NCBI RefSeq assembly: GCF_003813775.1
Contig: NZ_RPDH01000001.1
Span: forward strand, 1,612,001-1,676,000
Direction: 5' to 3'
DNA length: 64,000 nucleotides
Source: Chitinophaga lutea
GTDB lineage: Bacteria > Bacteroidota > Bacteroidia > Chitinophagales > Chitinophagaceae
Made by a program: the position numbers and the translations under genes. Below are positions 36,117 through 44,299 of the stretch, piece after piece. A model generated the notes under the pieces. That model was not told where the DNA came from and ran no database searches. It was given only the letters and a program-made list of their open reading frames with translations. Position 1 is the stretch's first letter; the number at the start of each line of letters is the position of its first letter.

Positions 36117-36962
36117 ATGCGTACCATTATTTTTTTGTTGCTGTTGCTGAACTATCTATTTTTATTTGATTCGGTCGCCTCCGCCCAATCCACCCGGCCA
36201 CTGCCCGGCCAGACCGAGGTGCCCCCCTTTAGATTAGAGGTGGGCTACGATTTTACGACCGTGTTGCGGTTTCCATCTCCCATCTATCCGTCCGACAGGG
36301 GTACCCAACAGGTCATTGCCCAAATCGAACCGTCTACCTCCAATATTTTAAAACTCAAAGCAGGAGAAAGAAATTTTTCACCCACCAGCCTGCATGTGTA
36401 TACGCACGATAACCGGGTGTATGCCTTTGAACTGGTCTATGCCGAAAAGCCCAGCTGCACCACCTACGACCTGAGCCAGCTGGAAAGCAGTTTAAAAAAC
36501 CTGCCTGCTGCCGGCAGTAGCCCGAAGGCCAGCGCCTACCAGTTGGCTACCGTCTGCGAACTGGTGAAATTCCGGCTACCCTTCCTACAGCTGGCAGATC
36601 ACCGCTTCGGCATGGGGTGCCGCCTGCAGGGTATTTATCTGTTTGGCGATCACTTGCTCTTTGACTGGGAACTGTCCAACACTTCCAATATCCCCTATGA
36701 AATTGACTTTGCCCGTTTTTACATGAAAGATGCCCGGCGTGTAAAATCCTCCTCCACCCAACAAACGGCTTTGCAGCCCGATTACAGCGACGCCCAAACG
36801 CTGATCGGCGGCAACCAGACTATCCGGTACGTAATGGCCATCCCCCGTACGACCATTCCCGATAACAAGGAGTTTTATTTTGAACTGTTTGAAAAAAACG
36901 GCGGGCGTCATCTTTCCTTACGGATAAAAAACCGCCATCTCTTAAAAGCCAGAACACTGTAA
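36117..36962 (+). CDS. traN: Conjugative transposon protein TraN (DUF4138, VirB9-like)
   Basis: A 281-residue secreted protein (signal ending ASAQ). Beta-rich DUF4138 features include LEVGYDFTTVLRFPSPI, FSPTSLHVYTHDNRVYAFELVY, LQGIYLFGDHLLFDWELSNTSNIPYEIDFARFYMKD and FYFELFEKNGGRHLSL. It is expected to be the outer-membrane-side core partner of TraM. It follows traM by 32 bases. Confidence 0.9.
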   Translation: MRTIIFLLLLLNYLFLFDSVASAQSTRPLPGQTEVPPFRLEVGYDFTTVLRFPSPIYPSDRGTQQVIAQIEPSTSNILKLKAGERNFSPTSLHVYTHDNRVYAFELVYAEKPSCTTYDLSQLESSLKNLPAAGSSPKASAYQLATVCELVKFRLPFLQLADHRFGMGCRLQGIYLFGDHLLFDWELSNTSNIPYEIDFARFYMKDARRVKSSSTQQTALQPDYSDAQTLIGGNQTIRYVMAIPRTTIPDNKEFYFELFEKNGGRHLSLRIKNRHLLKARTL

Positions 36963-36967
36963 CCGTC

Positions 36968-38146
36968 ATGGATAACGTTCATTTCTTCCAGCCGCCACCA
37001 CCGGCCCAACCGCAGGATCGCGCGGCCTTTTTGCTCTACGAGATGGCCGTGCAAAACGCCCAGTTATACATACATCATCCGCATGGATTGCCGGGCAAAG
37101 ACTTGCTGCAAATTGAGCTGGAACGCTACCAGCAGATTTATCACCACATCCGACGGCAGCCAGCGACAAAAACGGAGAAGGACACCCTCAAATTTGTCAC
37201 ATTTGAAATCAACCGCATACAGGCGCAACGAAGCGGGGGAGCATTGCGCCGGTTCTGGTACTCGCCGCTGGTAGCCACCCTACGGATATGGGCCAGCCGC
37301 AGAACTGACCTTTATAACTATCATTATAATAAGATCAATGCCGTCAAAACTGACATCATCCAAAACCATAACCTGCAAACCCTGTCTGGTGCATTAGCCG
37401 GACAGGGGTTTGCTGCCAGCATGGAAGGGCCGCTAAAAAAAATGATCAGCCAGGGGCTGGACAGCTTTCAGTTACCCTACTCCGATGACAACCACAAACG
37501 CGCTACGTTCCTGTTGCATTTTGATAAAATACCGGGTACCACCCTATATTACTTTTCCAGTTTCGAGGCCATTGCCAAATCCAGCGTACAAAGCCTGTTG
37601 GCCGGCGGCGGTCAAGGCCCGCGCTTACATTTTTCCTGTCTTGATAACGTACAAATCTCCGCCACGCAGGCAGCAGCCTTACTGGACGGACGCCCCGTAT
37701 GCCTGCACATCAACCAGCAGGACAAGTGGCTGACACTGGACACCGGTAAGGTCGGCACCAAATTTCCCTTCACCCAACATGCCTATGACCTGGACGCCTA
37801 CCTGCAGCAGTTGCCATTGGCCAACGGTAAATCCAACCAGTTACCTGCCCTGCGGGAAGCGTTGCGGCAGGGACAGTCAAAAACGGTGGCCTTACTCATC
37901 GACGGGCAGATTCAGAAAATCACTATCGCCGTAGACATTACCCGTCAGACACTTCAGTTGACGGATGCTGAGGGAAAAACCCATCCGTTCAGTTTTAATC
38001 AAACTACCGTAAGTCCCGTCAACCTTCAACACCAGCAGGGCCATACCCGCCAGGACGTGACCACCCAACAGAAATACAAACCGGAACTGCCACAGGGGCC
38101 GGATATTGACCAGATCATCCGCAACCGGGCGGGCCGGAGTAGATAA
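36968..38146 (+). CDS. Hypothetical cytosolic protein closing the tra operon (392 aa)
   Basis: Starts 5 bases after traN and ends at the operon terminator. It is soluble, with no signal. The N-terminal half is helical; the C-terminal half (about 205-350) contains two similar beta-rich units: VCLHINQQDKWLTLD...FPFTQHAYDLDAYLQQLP, and ALREALRQGQSKTVALLIDGQIQKITIAVD...HPFSFNQ. The second resembles the DUF3945-type segments often found in Bacteroidota ICE proteins. In place of traO-Q, this is what the operon has. Function unknown. Confidence 0.6.
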   Translation: MDNVHFFQPPPPAQPQDRAAFLLYEMAVQNAQLYIHHPHGLPGKDLLQIELERYQQIYHHIRRQPATKTEKDTLKFVTFEINRIQAQRSGGALRRFWYSPLVATLRIWASRRTDLYNYHYNKINAVKTDIIQNHNLQTLSGALAGQGFAASMEGPLKKMISQGLDSFQLPYSDDNHKRATFLLHFDKIPGTTLYYFSSFEAIAKSSVQSLLAGGGQGPRLHFSCLDNVQISATQAAALLDGRPVCLHINQQDKWLTLDTGKVGTKFPFTQHAYDLDAYLQQLPLANGKSNQLPALREALRQGQSKTVALLIDGQIQKITIAVDITRQTLQLTDAEGKTHPFSFNQTTVSPVNLQHQQGHTRQDVTTQQKYKPELPQGPDIDQIIRNRAGRSR

Positions 38147-38147
38147 C

Positions 38148-38173
38148 AAAAGCTACACGCTGTGTAGCTTTTT
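38148..38173 (+). terminator. Rho-independent terminator of the tra operon
   Basis: Perfect 11-bp stem AAAAGCTACAC (38148-38158) / GTGTAGCTTTT (38162-38172), 3-base loop GCT, T-tract. It begins one base after the last tra-operon stop. Confidence 0.85.
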
Positions 38174-38187
38174 ACAACCGACTGATA

Positions 38188-39282
38188 ATGAATGTTGAAC
38201 GGCAGCTATTACAAGACGTAACCGCCATTTTGGAAGCGGCCCGCAGCCGTGCCGCTGCCGCGGTCAATACCGCCATGATCCGGGCCTACTGGCTGGTCGG
38301 CCAGCGCATCGCCGAACAGGAACAAAATGGTAAACGCGCGGCCTACGGCGAGGCGTTGATAAAGACCCTCTCCCGGCAACTCTCCGGCCAGTTCGGTAGC
38401 GGCTTTTCGGTGGCCAGCCTTAAATCGTTTAGGCAGTTTTATTTGACCTTCCCCGCGCTGGGCGCCACCGGGCAGTTGCCCTCCGCACTCTCATGGAGCC
38501 ACTACCGGCTGATCATGCGGGTCACGGACACCAATAGTCGCAACTATTACCTGCGCGAAGCCGCGCAGCAAAACTGGACGGTACGCCAGCTGGATCGCAA
38601 TATTCAGACCCTGTATTATGAACGCCTGCGCCGTGCAGCTGCTGGTACCGATCTTTCACCTACCAGTGCCGAAAATATTCCCCCCACTATTCCCCCGGTT
38701 TCCAACAACCCAACCCCAGTTTCCACCAATACACCACCAGGTACACCACCCACAAACCCGGCTCCGCCCGCCGACAGTTTTTTTAAAGACCCCTATGTGT
38801 TCGAGTTCCTGAACGTGGCCCAACCCTTTAGCGGCAGCGAACGGGATTTGGAAACTACGCTGATAGCGCACTTGCAACATTTCCTGCTCGAACTGGGAAA
38901 AGGGTTTGCTTTCGTGGGCAGGCAGGTGCGAGTACCGACCGAAACGGCAGATTACTACGTGGATCTTGTCTTTTACAACTACCTGCTCAAATGTTTCGTG
39001 CTGTTCGACTTGAAGCTGGGAAGGCTGTCCCATGCCGACGTAGGGCAGATGGATATGTACGTGCGGTTGTTTGACGAGCTGAAACGTGGCGAGGGAGATG
39101 CGTTTACATTGGGCGTCATCCTTTGCACCGATAAAGACGAAACGGTGGTGCGCTACTCCGTATTGGCAGATAATCCCCGGCTTTTTGCCGCCCGTTATCA
39201 ATTATACATGCCCTCTGAGAGCGAACTGATCGCTGAAATTGAGCGCGGGCTTTCGGCGCACCGGCACCAGCGGCAGGACTGA
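38188..39282 (+). CDS. DUF1016 (YhcG-type) PDDEXK nuclease-fold protein
   Basis: A 364-residue protein. The N-terminal DUF1016 helical domain (about 1-150) has AAAAVNTAMIRAYWLVGQRIAEQEQNGKRAAYGE, FSVASLKSFRQFYLTFP, LSWSHYRLIMRV and YYLREAAQQNWTVRQLDRNI. An unusual ~45-residue Pro/Thr/Asn-rich linker (about 155-200) follows. The C-terminal nuclease fold (about 205-350) has FEFLNVAQPFSGSERDLE, FVGRQVRVPTETADYYVDLVFYN, VLFDLKLGRLSHADVGQMDMYV and LGVILCTDKDETVVRYSV; the D...D-L-K core is visible. Family members are linked to DNA-end processing or defence. It sits alone right after the tra terminator. Confidence 0.88.
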   Translation: MNVERQLLQDVTAILEAARSRAAAAVNTAMIRAYWLVGQRIAEQEQNGKRAAYGEALIKTLSRQLSGQFGSGFSVASLKSFRQFYLTFPALGATGQLPSALSWSHYRLIMRVTDTNSRNYYLREAAQQNWTVRQLDRNIQTLYYERLRRAAAGTDLSPTSAENIPPTIPPVSNNPTPVSTNTPPGTPPTNPAPPADSFFKDPYVFEFLNVAQPFSGSERDLETTLIAHLQHFLLELGKGFAFVGRQVRVPTETADYYVDLVFYNYLLKCFVLFDLKLGRLSHADVGQMDMYVRLFDELKRGEGDAFTLGVILCTDKDETVVRYSVLADNPRLFAARYQLYMPSESELIAEIERGLSAHRHQRQD

Positions 39283-39722
39283 GACGAGCGCGGCGGCAGT
39301 GTTAAGAAGGGGGAGCAGCGACGCCCGTGCAGAGCCGGGCGACAGGCGCGCGCCTTCCGCTGCAATTCCTCGCAGCCGCCCACAGCCCCGCGCTTCGCTG
39401 CGGGATTTCCGCTACAGTCACGGCTATGCGCAGCTGCCGTGCAGGGCCGGGCGGTAGGTACGCTCCGGCCAGCCGCTACCGGATAGCAGCCACCCTGACG
39501 GGTCAAGCCGCCGTTGTCTGTCGTGGCGATACCTTACACCAAGGTATAACCGTAAATGTTGCCCCAATGGTGTCCACCAGTTTTACCACGCCTTTACCGC
39601 CAATATCAGGCCATTATCCGCCTCCATATCCCACCGTTTGCCTATTCCATTTCCCGGAGCCCAGCAAGGCAAAAAGGCCGGCAAAGCTACAACCCTGCCA
39701 AAAAATTCCAAGTACCAACACA

Positions 39723-39772
39723 GGACAGGGGCAGCGGCGGCGGGCCTGAAAAGGTCGCCGCTGCCCCTGTCC
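39723..39772. repeat. Perfect 17-bp hairpin
   Basis: Left arm 39723-39739 (GGACAGGGGCAGCGGCG) pairs perfectly with 39756-39772 around a 16-base loop (39740-39755). No T-tract follows, so it is not a simple terminator. Confidence 0.8.
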
Positions 39773-39796
39773 CGCCGCGCTGCAGGCTTGCGCGAT

Positions 39797-39846
39797 AAAA
39801 AAAATGCCCCGGCCCGCGCCAGTGCCTGGCTGCGGGCATTTTTTTT
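39797..39846. terminator. Bidirectional terminator-like palindrome
   Basis: Arms AAAAAAAATGCCC (39797-39809) and GGGCATTTTTTTT (39834-39846) are perfect complements, and the inner CGGCCCGCGCC...TGGC part can add pairs. The A8/T8 flanks allow termination in both directions. Confidence 0.7.
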
Positions 39847-39977
39847 CCTGCCCGCTGGCCCTCTTTGGGCACTTGGAATTGTTTGGCGGACGGGTCGTAA
39901 AGCCGGCCTTTCTTTTTGCCTTGCTGCCCTCCGGGAAAATGTTTCAGGGCAAAAAAATATCACAAAAAAAATGTTGT

Positions 39978-40391
39978 ATGCAAACATTCTCGCTCAAATC
40001 GCACCTTCCCGACAGGGCCGCGCAGCCCTCCGCTTTTTTCGTGCAGTCCCGCGGACGCAACACGGGGCGGCCTTCCTACGCTCCCCGGCGTAATTGCTAT
40101 GTCATTGCCTGTCAGGAACAAGACTTGTCCGTGACTTACTGGCTGGTGTATGCGCTTTGGAAGTCCGGCCACTTCCGGCGTAACCTGCAAGGCACCCGCA
40201 CCCCTTACATCCGGGTAGGCCACATGCGCCACCTGATTGCGCGGGCCGTTCGCCGCTACGCCCATGAGTTGGAACCCGTACAACAACTTCAAAAAACCCT
40301 GCAATCTGAAATGCGCCTCATCCGTGAGCTGGACAGGGTGGCCCGTATGCGCACTGTCCTGCTGGCCGACCTGATCGACCACATTGCCTAA
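39978..40391 (+). CDS. DUF6943-type conserved ICE protein (137 aa)
   Basis: The ATG at 39978 (MQTFSLKSHLPDRAAQ) is chosen because the upstream extension lies in the palindrome region. Landmarks match DUF6943: FFVQSRGRNTGRPSYAPRRNCYVIAC, YWLVYALWKSGHFRRNLQGT, TPYIRVGHMRHLI and a C-terminal helix pair. These small cytosolic proteins recur on Bacteroidota ICEs near anti-restriction genes. The function is not known. Confidence 0.75.
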   Translation: MQTFSLKSHLPDRAAQPSAFFVQSRGRNTGRPSYAPRRNCYVIACQEQDLSVTYWLVYALWKSGHFRRNLQGTRTPYIRVGHMRHLIARAVRRYAHELEPVQQLQKTLQSEMRLIRELDRVARMRTVLLADLIDHIA

Positions 40392-40420
40392 CCACATCAT
40401 TACACACTTAAAAACAGTTT

Positions 40421-41359
40421 ATGATGAAGCAAGCCACCACCGCCCGCCGCGACATTCACCAAGAGGTAACGGATATCATTATCCGACAACTGGAAACCGG
40501 CACCATCCCATGGCGCAAGCCGTGGGACAGGTCTAAAAAGATGCAGGAAATCACGGTGACCCTGCCGGAAAACGGCACCACCGGCAGCCGGTACCGGGGT
40601 ATCAACATCCTGATGTTGTGGGGTACCTTCTTTTCTAACGGCTACACCTCCCCGCAGTGGGCCTCCTATAAACAATGGGGCGCAACAGGCCAGCAGGTAC
40701 GCAAAGGGGAAAAAGCGACCATGATCGTGTATTATAATACGCGGGAAGTCGAAAAGGATGGCGAGATCGAAAAAATCCCATTTATCAGATTCTCCTATGT
40801 ATTCAACCGCTGCCAGCTGGACAGCTACGACCCCGGCGTAACCGACAGTACGCCCGCAGTGGATTTGGTAGATCGTATCGCAGCAGCCGACGAGTTTGTC
40901 ACCCACACCGGCGCAACGGTATTGCATGATGGCGGTAACCGGGCCTTTTACCGCCATGCAGACGACAGCATACACATGCCGCCGCCACCCCTGTTTATTG
41001 ATACGCCCGGTTGCTCTGCGACCGAAGGGTACTATTCCACGCTCCTGCATGAACTCACCCACTGGACGGGCGCACCCCACCGGATGGCGCGGAATATGGG
41101 TAAAACACACGGCGATAGAAACTATGCCGACGAAGAACTGGTGGCCGAGCTGGGGGCCGCATTCCTGTGTGCAGGCTTTGGCATTAACCGGCTCGATAAC
41201 GGCCAACATGCCGCCTACATTCAGTCATGGCTGCCAAAACTAAAGGATAGCAAATACGCCATTTTCACCGCTGCCTCCGAAGCCTCCAAAGCGGTAGACT
41301 TTCTTTATCAGCTACAACCCCATCCCGTAACCGAAACCGCCGAACTGGTAGAAGCATAG
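40421..41359 (+). CDS. ardC: ArdC-type antirestriction protein with zincin metallopeptidase domain
   Basis: A 312-residue protein (MMKQ start at 40421; 40424 also possible). The N-terminal ssDNA-binding ArdC domain (about 8-125) has IIIRQLETGTIPWRKPW, RYRGINILMLWG, SPQWASYKQWGATGQQVRKGEKATMIVYY and FSYVFNRCQLD. The C-terminal zincin has the HExxH site in YYSTLLHELTHWTG followed by ADEELVAELGAAFLC, which supplies the third ligand Glu. It would protect incoming single-stranded DNA during transfer. It heads the anti-restriction cluster with the methyltransferase downstream. Confidence 0.9.
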   Translation: MMKQATTARRDIHQEVTDIIIRQLETGTIPWRKPWDRSKKMQEITVTLPENGTTGSRYRGINILMLWGTFFSNGYTSPQWASYKQWGATGQQVRKGEKATMIVYYNTREVEKDGEIEKIPFIRFSYVFNRCQLDSYDPGVTDSTPAVDLVDRIAAADEFVTHTGATVLHDGGNRAFYRHADDSIHMPPPPLFIDTPGCSATEGYYSTLLHELTHWTGAPHRMARNMGKTHGDRNYADEELVAELGAAFLCAGFGINRLDNGQHAAYIQSWLPKLKDSKYAIFTAASEASKAVDFLYQLQPHPVTETAELVEA

Positions 41360-41418
41360 CCGCATGGTGGCAATTGCTTTCCCCTATCTGCATTCATTCA
41401 CCATCAATACAAATTACA

Positions 41419-41703
41419 ATGGACAACACGACGCAACAACCCTTGCCAGACAGCCCGGCACAACTGGCCCGCATTATTGCCCGCGATTGGGAAAACGTTG
41501 ACCCCAATGCAAAGCCTTATCTACAGGCCATGTACGCACTTCATTCAATCGGCGATAAGGTGGGGATGAACACCGGCAGCCATATCGTTATCCACTTTCT
41601 GGCCTTCGCCCGCAATTGGACGGGAGACACTGCCCAACAGGTGAAATCCAAACTAAGCAGTTTAGTGGTACCCTCATCCATTGCCAGCCCACCCATACCC
41701 TAA
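41419..41703 (+). CDS. Conserved small ICE protein (94 aa)
   Basis: Read from ATG 41419 (MDNTTQQPLPDSPAQL). The pattern IARDWENVDPNAKPYLQAMYAL, then GMNTGSHIVIHFLAFARNWTGDTAQQVKSKL, matches a small protein family repeatedly seen on Bacteroidota ICEs (D-W-x-N-V, P-Y-L-x-A-M, S-I-V-x-F-L-x-x-A-x-x-W-x-G). It is all helical and soluble; function unknown. It lies between ardC and the DUF3560 gene. Confidence 0.7.
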   Translation: MDNTTQQPLPDSPAQLARIIARDWENVDPNAKPYLQAMYALHSIGDKVGMNTGSHIVIHFLAFARNWTGDTAQQVKSKLSSLVVPSSIASPPIP

Positions 41704-41763
41704 CTGATTCCTAACGCAGCCGGTTACCCGGCTGCCAATTTCCTCACTGCAAAAACTCACATC

Positions 41764-42537
41764 ATGAAACACAATTATGAAGAACACAAGAAAAGTAGGA
41801 TTGACAACGCCCGCCGTCAGGCAGAAAAGCAAAGACAAATTTCCGAACAGCGACACAACGCCGCCCATCAAATAGCCAGTTGTATATCACCCGGTCAACC
41901 GATTTTAGTAGACCATTACAGCCGTAACCGCCACCGCCGCGACTTGGAAAAAATTAACAACAACATGCGCGCCTCTATCGAGGCGGACAAAAAAGCGGAG
42001 TACTACGACCAAAAGGCCGTCACCATTGAACAAAACACGGCCATCAGCAGCGACGACCCGAACGCACTGGAAAAACTGCGGGCAGAACTTGCCGGATGCG
42101 AGGCACGGCAAGCCTTCATGAAAGAAACCAACCAATGTATCAGGAGCCAGGACAAAGCCCGCTTCCTGCGAATGGAGGGCACCAGCGAAGAATTGTGGGA
42201 AAAAGTCAATTCGCCCAATGTGGTCGGCCATAAAGGATTTGCGCACTCTAAACTAACGAACAACAACGCCAATATCCGCCGACTGAAAGACCGGATTGCT
42301 GATCTGGAAAAAGCCGCCGCCATCCCCTTCGCCGAAGTGGTCTACAAGGGCATCACTCTGCGGCAAAACCCACAGATCGGTCGGATACAAATAATATTCC
42401 CCACCAGAACCGATTTGGCGGTTCATAAACAGCTGCGAAAGCTGGGGTTTGTTTTCTGCCGTTCGGAAAATGCCTACCAACGGCAATTGAACCACCGCAG
42501 CATTCGGGCCGCGATGGATTTCGCACGGGCATACTAA
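41764..42537 (+). CDS. DUF3560 domain protein
   Basis: A 257-residue cytosolic protein. The first ~95 residues are the DUF3560 signature: YEEHKKSRIDNARRQAEKQ, HQIASCISPGQPILVDHYS, RHRRDLEKINNNMRASIEADKKAEYY and TAISSDDPNALEKLRAEL. The centre is coiled coil (RRLKDRIADLEKAAA). The C-terminus is a small alpha/beta unit (LRQNPQIGRIQIIFPTRTDL, KQLRKLGFVFCRSENAYQRQLN). Common on conjugative elements; molecular role not established. Confidence 0.82.
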   Translation: MKHNYEEHKKSRIDNARRQAEKQRQISEQRHNAAHQIASCISPGQPILVDHYSRNRHRRDLEKINNNMRASIEADKKAEYYDQKAVTIEQNTAISSDDPNALEKLRAELAGCEARQAFMKETNQCIRSQDKARFLRMEGTSEELWEKVNSPNVVGHKGFAHSKLTNNNANIRRLKDRIADLEKAAAIPFAEVVYKGITLRQNPQIGRIQIIFPTRTDLAVHKQLRKLGFVFCRSENAYQRQLNHRSIRAAMDFARAY

Positions 42538-42587
42538 CAAAGATCAGTAGCCGCGGTAAGCGGCTACACTTCATACAAACACACATC

Positions 42588-42857
42588 ATGAAAGACACCA
42601 TTACCGCTATCGCCGCCGCTTATGGCTGGACAGTGCAGCAAGTCGCCGCCACTTGTGAATTATACAACCGCGCGGGAGCAAGGGTTTGCATTGTCAGTGC
42701 CAAAGGCTCCCGGTATCATTTCCGCGATACCACTGGTACGCTCATCTATTCCGGTACCGACCTTGCCCGATCGGTAGAATGGGTACTAACCAAATACTAT
42801 TACACACAAAAAATCGCCCATGCAAACCATGCAAAGGAAAATACATCCGAAAGCTAA
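42588..42857 (+). CDS. Small hypothetical protein overlapping the methyltransferase gene (89 aa)
   Basis: An 89-residue soluble protein (MKDTITAIAAAYGWTVQQVAA...) with a helix followed by a beta-hairpin (CIVSAKGSRYHFRDTTGTLIYSG) and a C-terminal helix (DLARSVEWVLTKYYY). It overlaps the 5' end of the methyltransferase frame by 38 bases, implying coupled translation if that start is right. I do not recognise a family. Confidence 0.55.
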   Translation: MKDTITAIAAAYGWTVQQVAATCELYNRAGARVCIVSAKGSRYHFRDTTGTLIYSGTDLARSVEWVLTKYYYTQKIAHANHAKENTSES

Positions 42858-44217
42858 CAGGCGGCAACCCGGCCAACAGGAACGGGCACCCCTCTTTATT
42901 GTGGTAGACCTGTTTTGCGGTGCGGGTGGAGACGCCACCGGCTTTAACAATGCAGGCGGTCTGGCACTGGTGATCGCCTGCGTCAATCATGATGCCGTTG
43001 CCATCCGCAGCCACCGGCGCAATCACCCGTACGCCGCCCATTATAGTGAGGACGCCCGCACCTTTGACATACGCAAACTGAAAACACACGTAGACAAATA
43101 CCGGTTGATCTATCCACATGCCAAACTCATCTTATGGATATCGGCAGACTGTACCCATTATTCCGATGCCGCAGGTGGCAAGCCCCGCGACCCGGACAGC
43201 CGCTCAATGCCGGAGATCCTGCACAAAGTCTATGACCCGCTGACAAAGACCTACCAGCCAGGTGACAGCTACCTGCAAATACTACAGCCCGACTATGTGC
43301 AAATGGAAAACGTAGAGGAATTTATGGCGTGGGGGCCACTGGACAAAAAAGGCAGGCCCATCCGCCGCCGCAACGGGGAGGACTGGTTACGCTGGCGAAA
43401 GGAAATTTGCGCACTGGGCTACCGGGACCAGTGGCGTAAACTCTGCGCGGCTGACTATGGCGCACATACCCACCGTACCCGTCTGTTCGGCATCTTTGCC
43501 CGCCCCGGCCTGCCCATCGTATTCCCACAGGCTACTCACAGCGAAATGCCCACCAATGGCGGGCTGTTCGGTGATCTGCTGCCGTGGAAACCTGTCCGGG
43601 AAATACTCAATCTGTCCGACACTGGCCCCAGCATCTTTTCCCGCAAAAAGCCACTGTGTGAAAACACCCTCCGCCGCATGATCGTCGGGGTAAAAAAGAC
43701 CGTGGCTTTAAATGAAGATCAATTTTTTTCCCTGTACTACAGCGGGGGCGGCACCTATGCGTCACTATCCAGACCATCACCTGTTGTTCCCACCAGAGAC
43801 AGAATCAGCCTTGTGACGCTGGTCAGACCGCAGCACACGCACACGATCTATAACCCATCTTGGGGCGGGCATTTTGTCGGGGTAGGCCGCCCCTGCCCGG
43901 TCGTCATGGCCCGGCAAGACAAAGCCCCGCTCCACCTGATCAGCATGACCGCCAGCCGCCCGCTGCTGACCTATCCGACCGACAGCCCGGCCACCGCCGA
44001 ACTAAAGGAGCTGATGAGACGGTACGGCATCACCGATATCAAATGGCGGCTGCTTTCCATCCCCGAACTGCTGGCGATACAAGGCTTTCCACGCGATTAC
44101 CAGTTAACAGGCGGAAGAACACGGCAAACAAAACATATCGGCAATGCCGTGGTACCGGTGGTGATCACCCGCTGGACACAAGCCCTTGCAGCCGCTGTAT
44201 TACAGCTGGCTGCATGA
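42820..44217 (+). CDS. DNA (cytosine-5) methyltransferase
   Basis: A 465-residue solitary methyltransferase. Motif I is VVDLFCGAGGDATGF (near residue 30). Motif IV, the catalytic Cys, appears as ISADCTHYSDAAGGK rather than the usual PCQ form. Motif VI is QMENVEEFM. Motif VIII is DYGAHTHRTRLFGIFAR. The C-terminus has RLLSIPELLAIQGFPRDYQLTGG and KHIGNAVVPVV (motifs IX-X). No restriction endonuclease is next to it, so it most likely modifies the element against host restriction. It works alongside ardC. This C-T motif IV form is frequent in ICE-borne Bacteroidota enzymes. Confidence 0.9.
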   Translation: MQTMQRKIHPKANRRQPGQQERAPLFIVVDLFCGAGGDATGFNNAGGLALVIACVNHDAVAIRSHRRNHPYAAHYSEDARTFDIRKLKTHVDKYRLIYPHAKLILWISADCTHYSDAAGGKPRDPDSRSMPEILHKVYDPLTKTYQPGDSYLQILQPDYVQMENVEEFMAWGPLDKKGRPIRRRNGEDWLRWRKEICALGYRDQWRKLCAADYGAHTHRTRLFGIFARPGLPIVFPQATHSEMPTNGGLFGDLLPWKPVREILNLSDTGPSIFSRKKPLCENTLRRMIVGVKKTVALNEDQFFSLYYSGGGTYASLSRPSPVVPTRDRISLVTLVRPQHTHTIYNPSWGGHFVGVGRPCPVVMARQDKAPLHLISMTASRPLLTYPTDSPATAELKELMRRYGITDIKWRLLSIPELLAIQGFPRDYQLTGGRTRQTKHIGNAVVPVVITRWTQALAAAVLQLAA

Positions 44218-44299
44218 CGAAGAGAGAGACGCTAACGGCGGCTACTGTCCAGTAGCTGCCTTTTGCAACACGCATTTACTCACTTTAAAAAATACAATT

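Larger units (their letters stand above)
39642..39940. repeat. Long imperfect inverted repeat enclosing two hairpins
   Basis: About 70 bases at 39642-39713 recur in inverted orientation at 39871-39940. Shared blocks, read on the left copy, are CCCGGAG, CAGCAAGGCAAAAA, GGCCGGC and AATTCCAAGT. Between the arms lie a perfect 17-bp hairpin (39723-39772) and a perfect 13-bp terminator-like palindrome (39797-39846). The whole could fold into a cruciform-like structure with side hairpins. Possible roles are a second origin (replication or transfer), a recombination target, or a duplicated terminator unit. Confidence 0.65.
39283..39977. other. Palindrome-rich non-coding region of about 700 bases
   Basis: High-GC gap in which every frame is open by chance, but none has recognisable protein features. 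Its second half holds a nested set of inverted repeats (39642-39940) described separately. The first half (39283-39640) has no structure I can point to. Confidence 0.5.

Noticed and set aside
39327..39872. Several overlapping frames in the GC-rich gap
   Set aside because: Open in nearly all frames because of base composition and palindromes; no conserved motif in any of them.
40400..41209. 269-aa minus-strand open frame opposite ardC
   Set aside because: The plus strand encodes ArdC with intact motifs; the antisense frame has no domain features.
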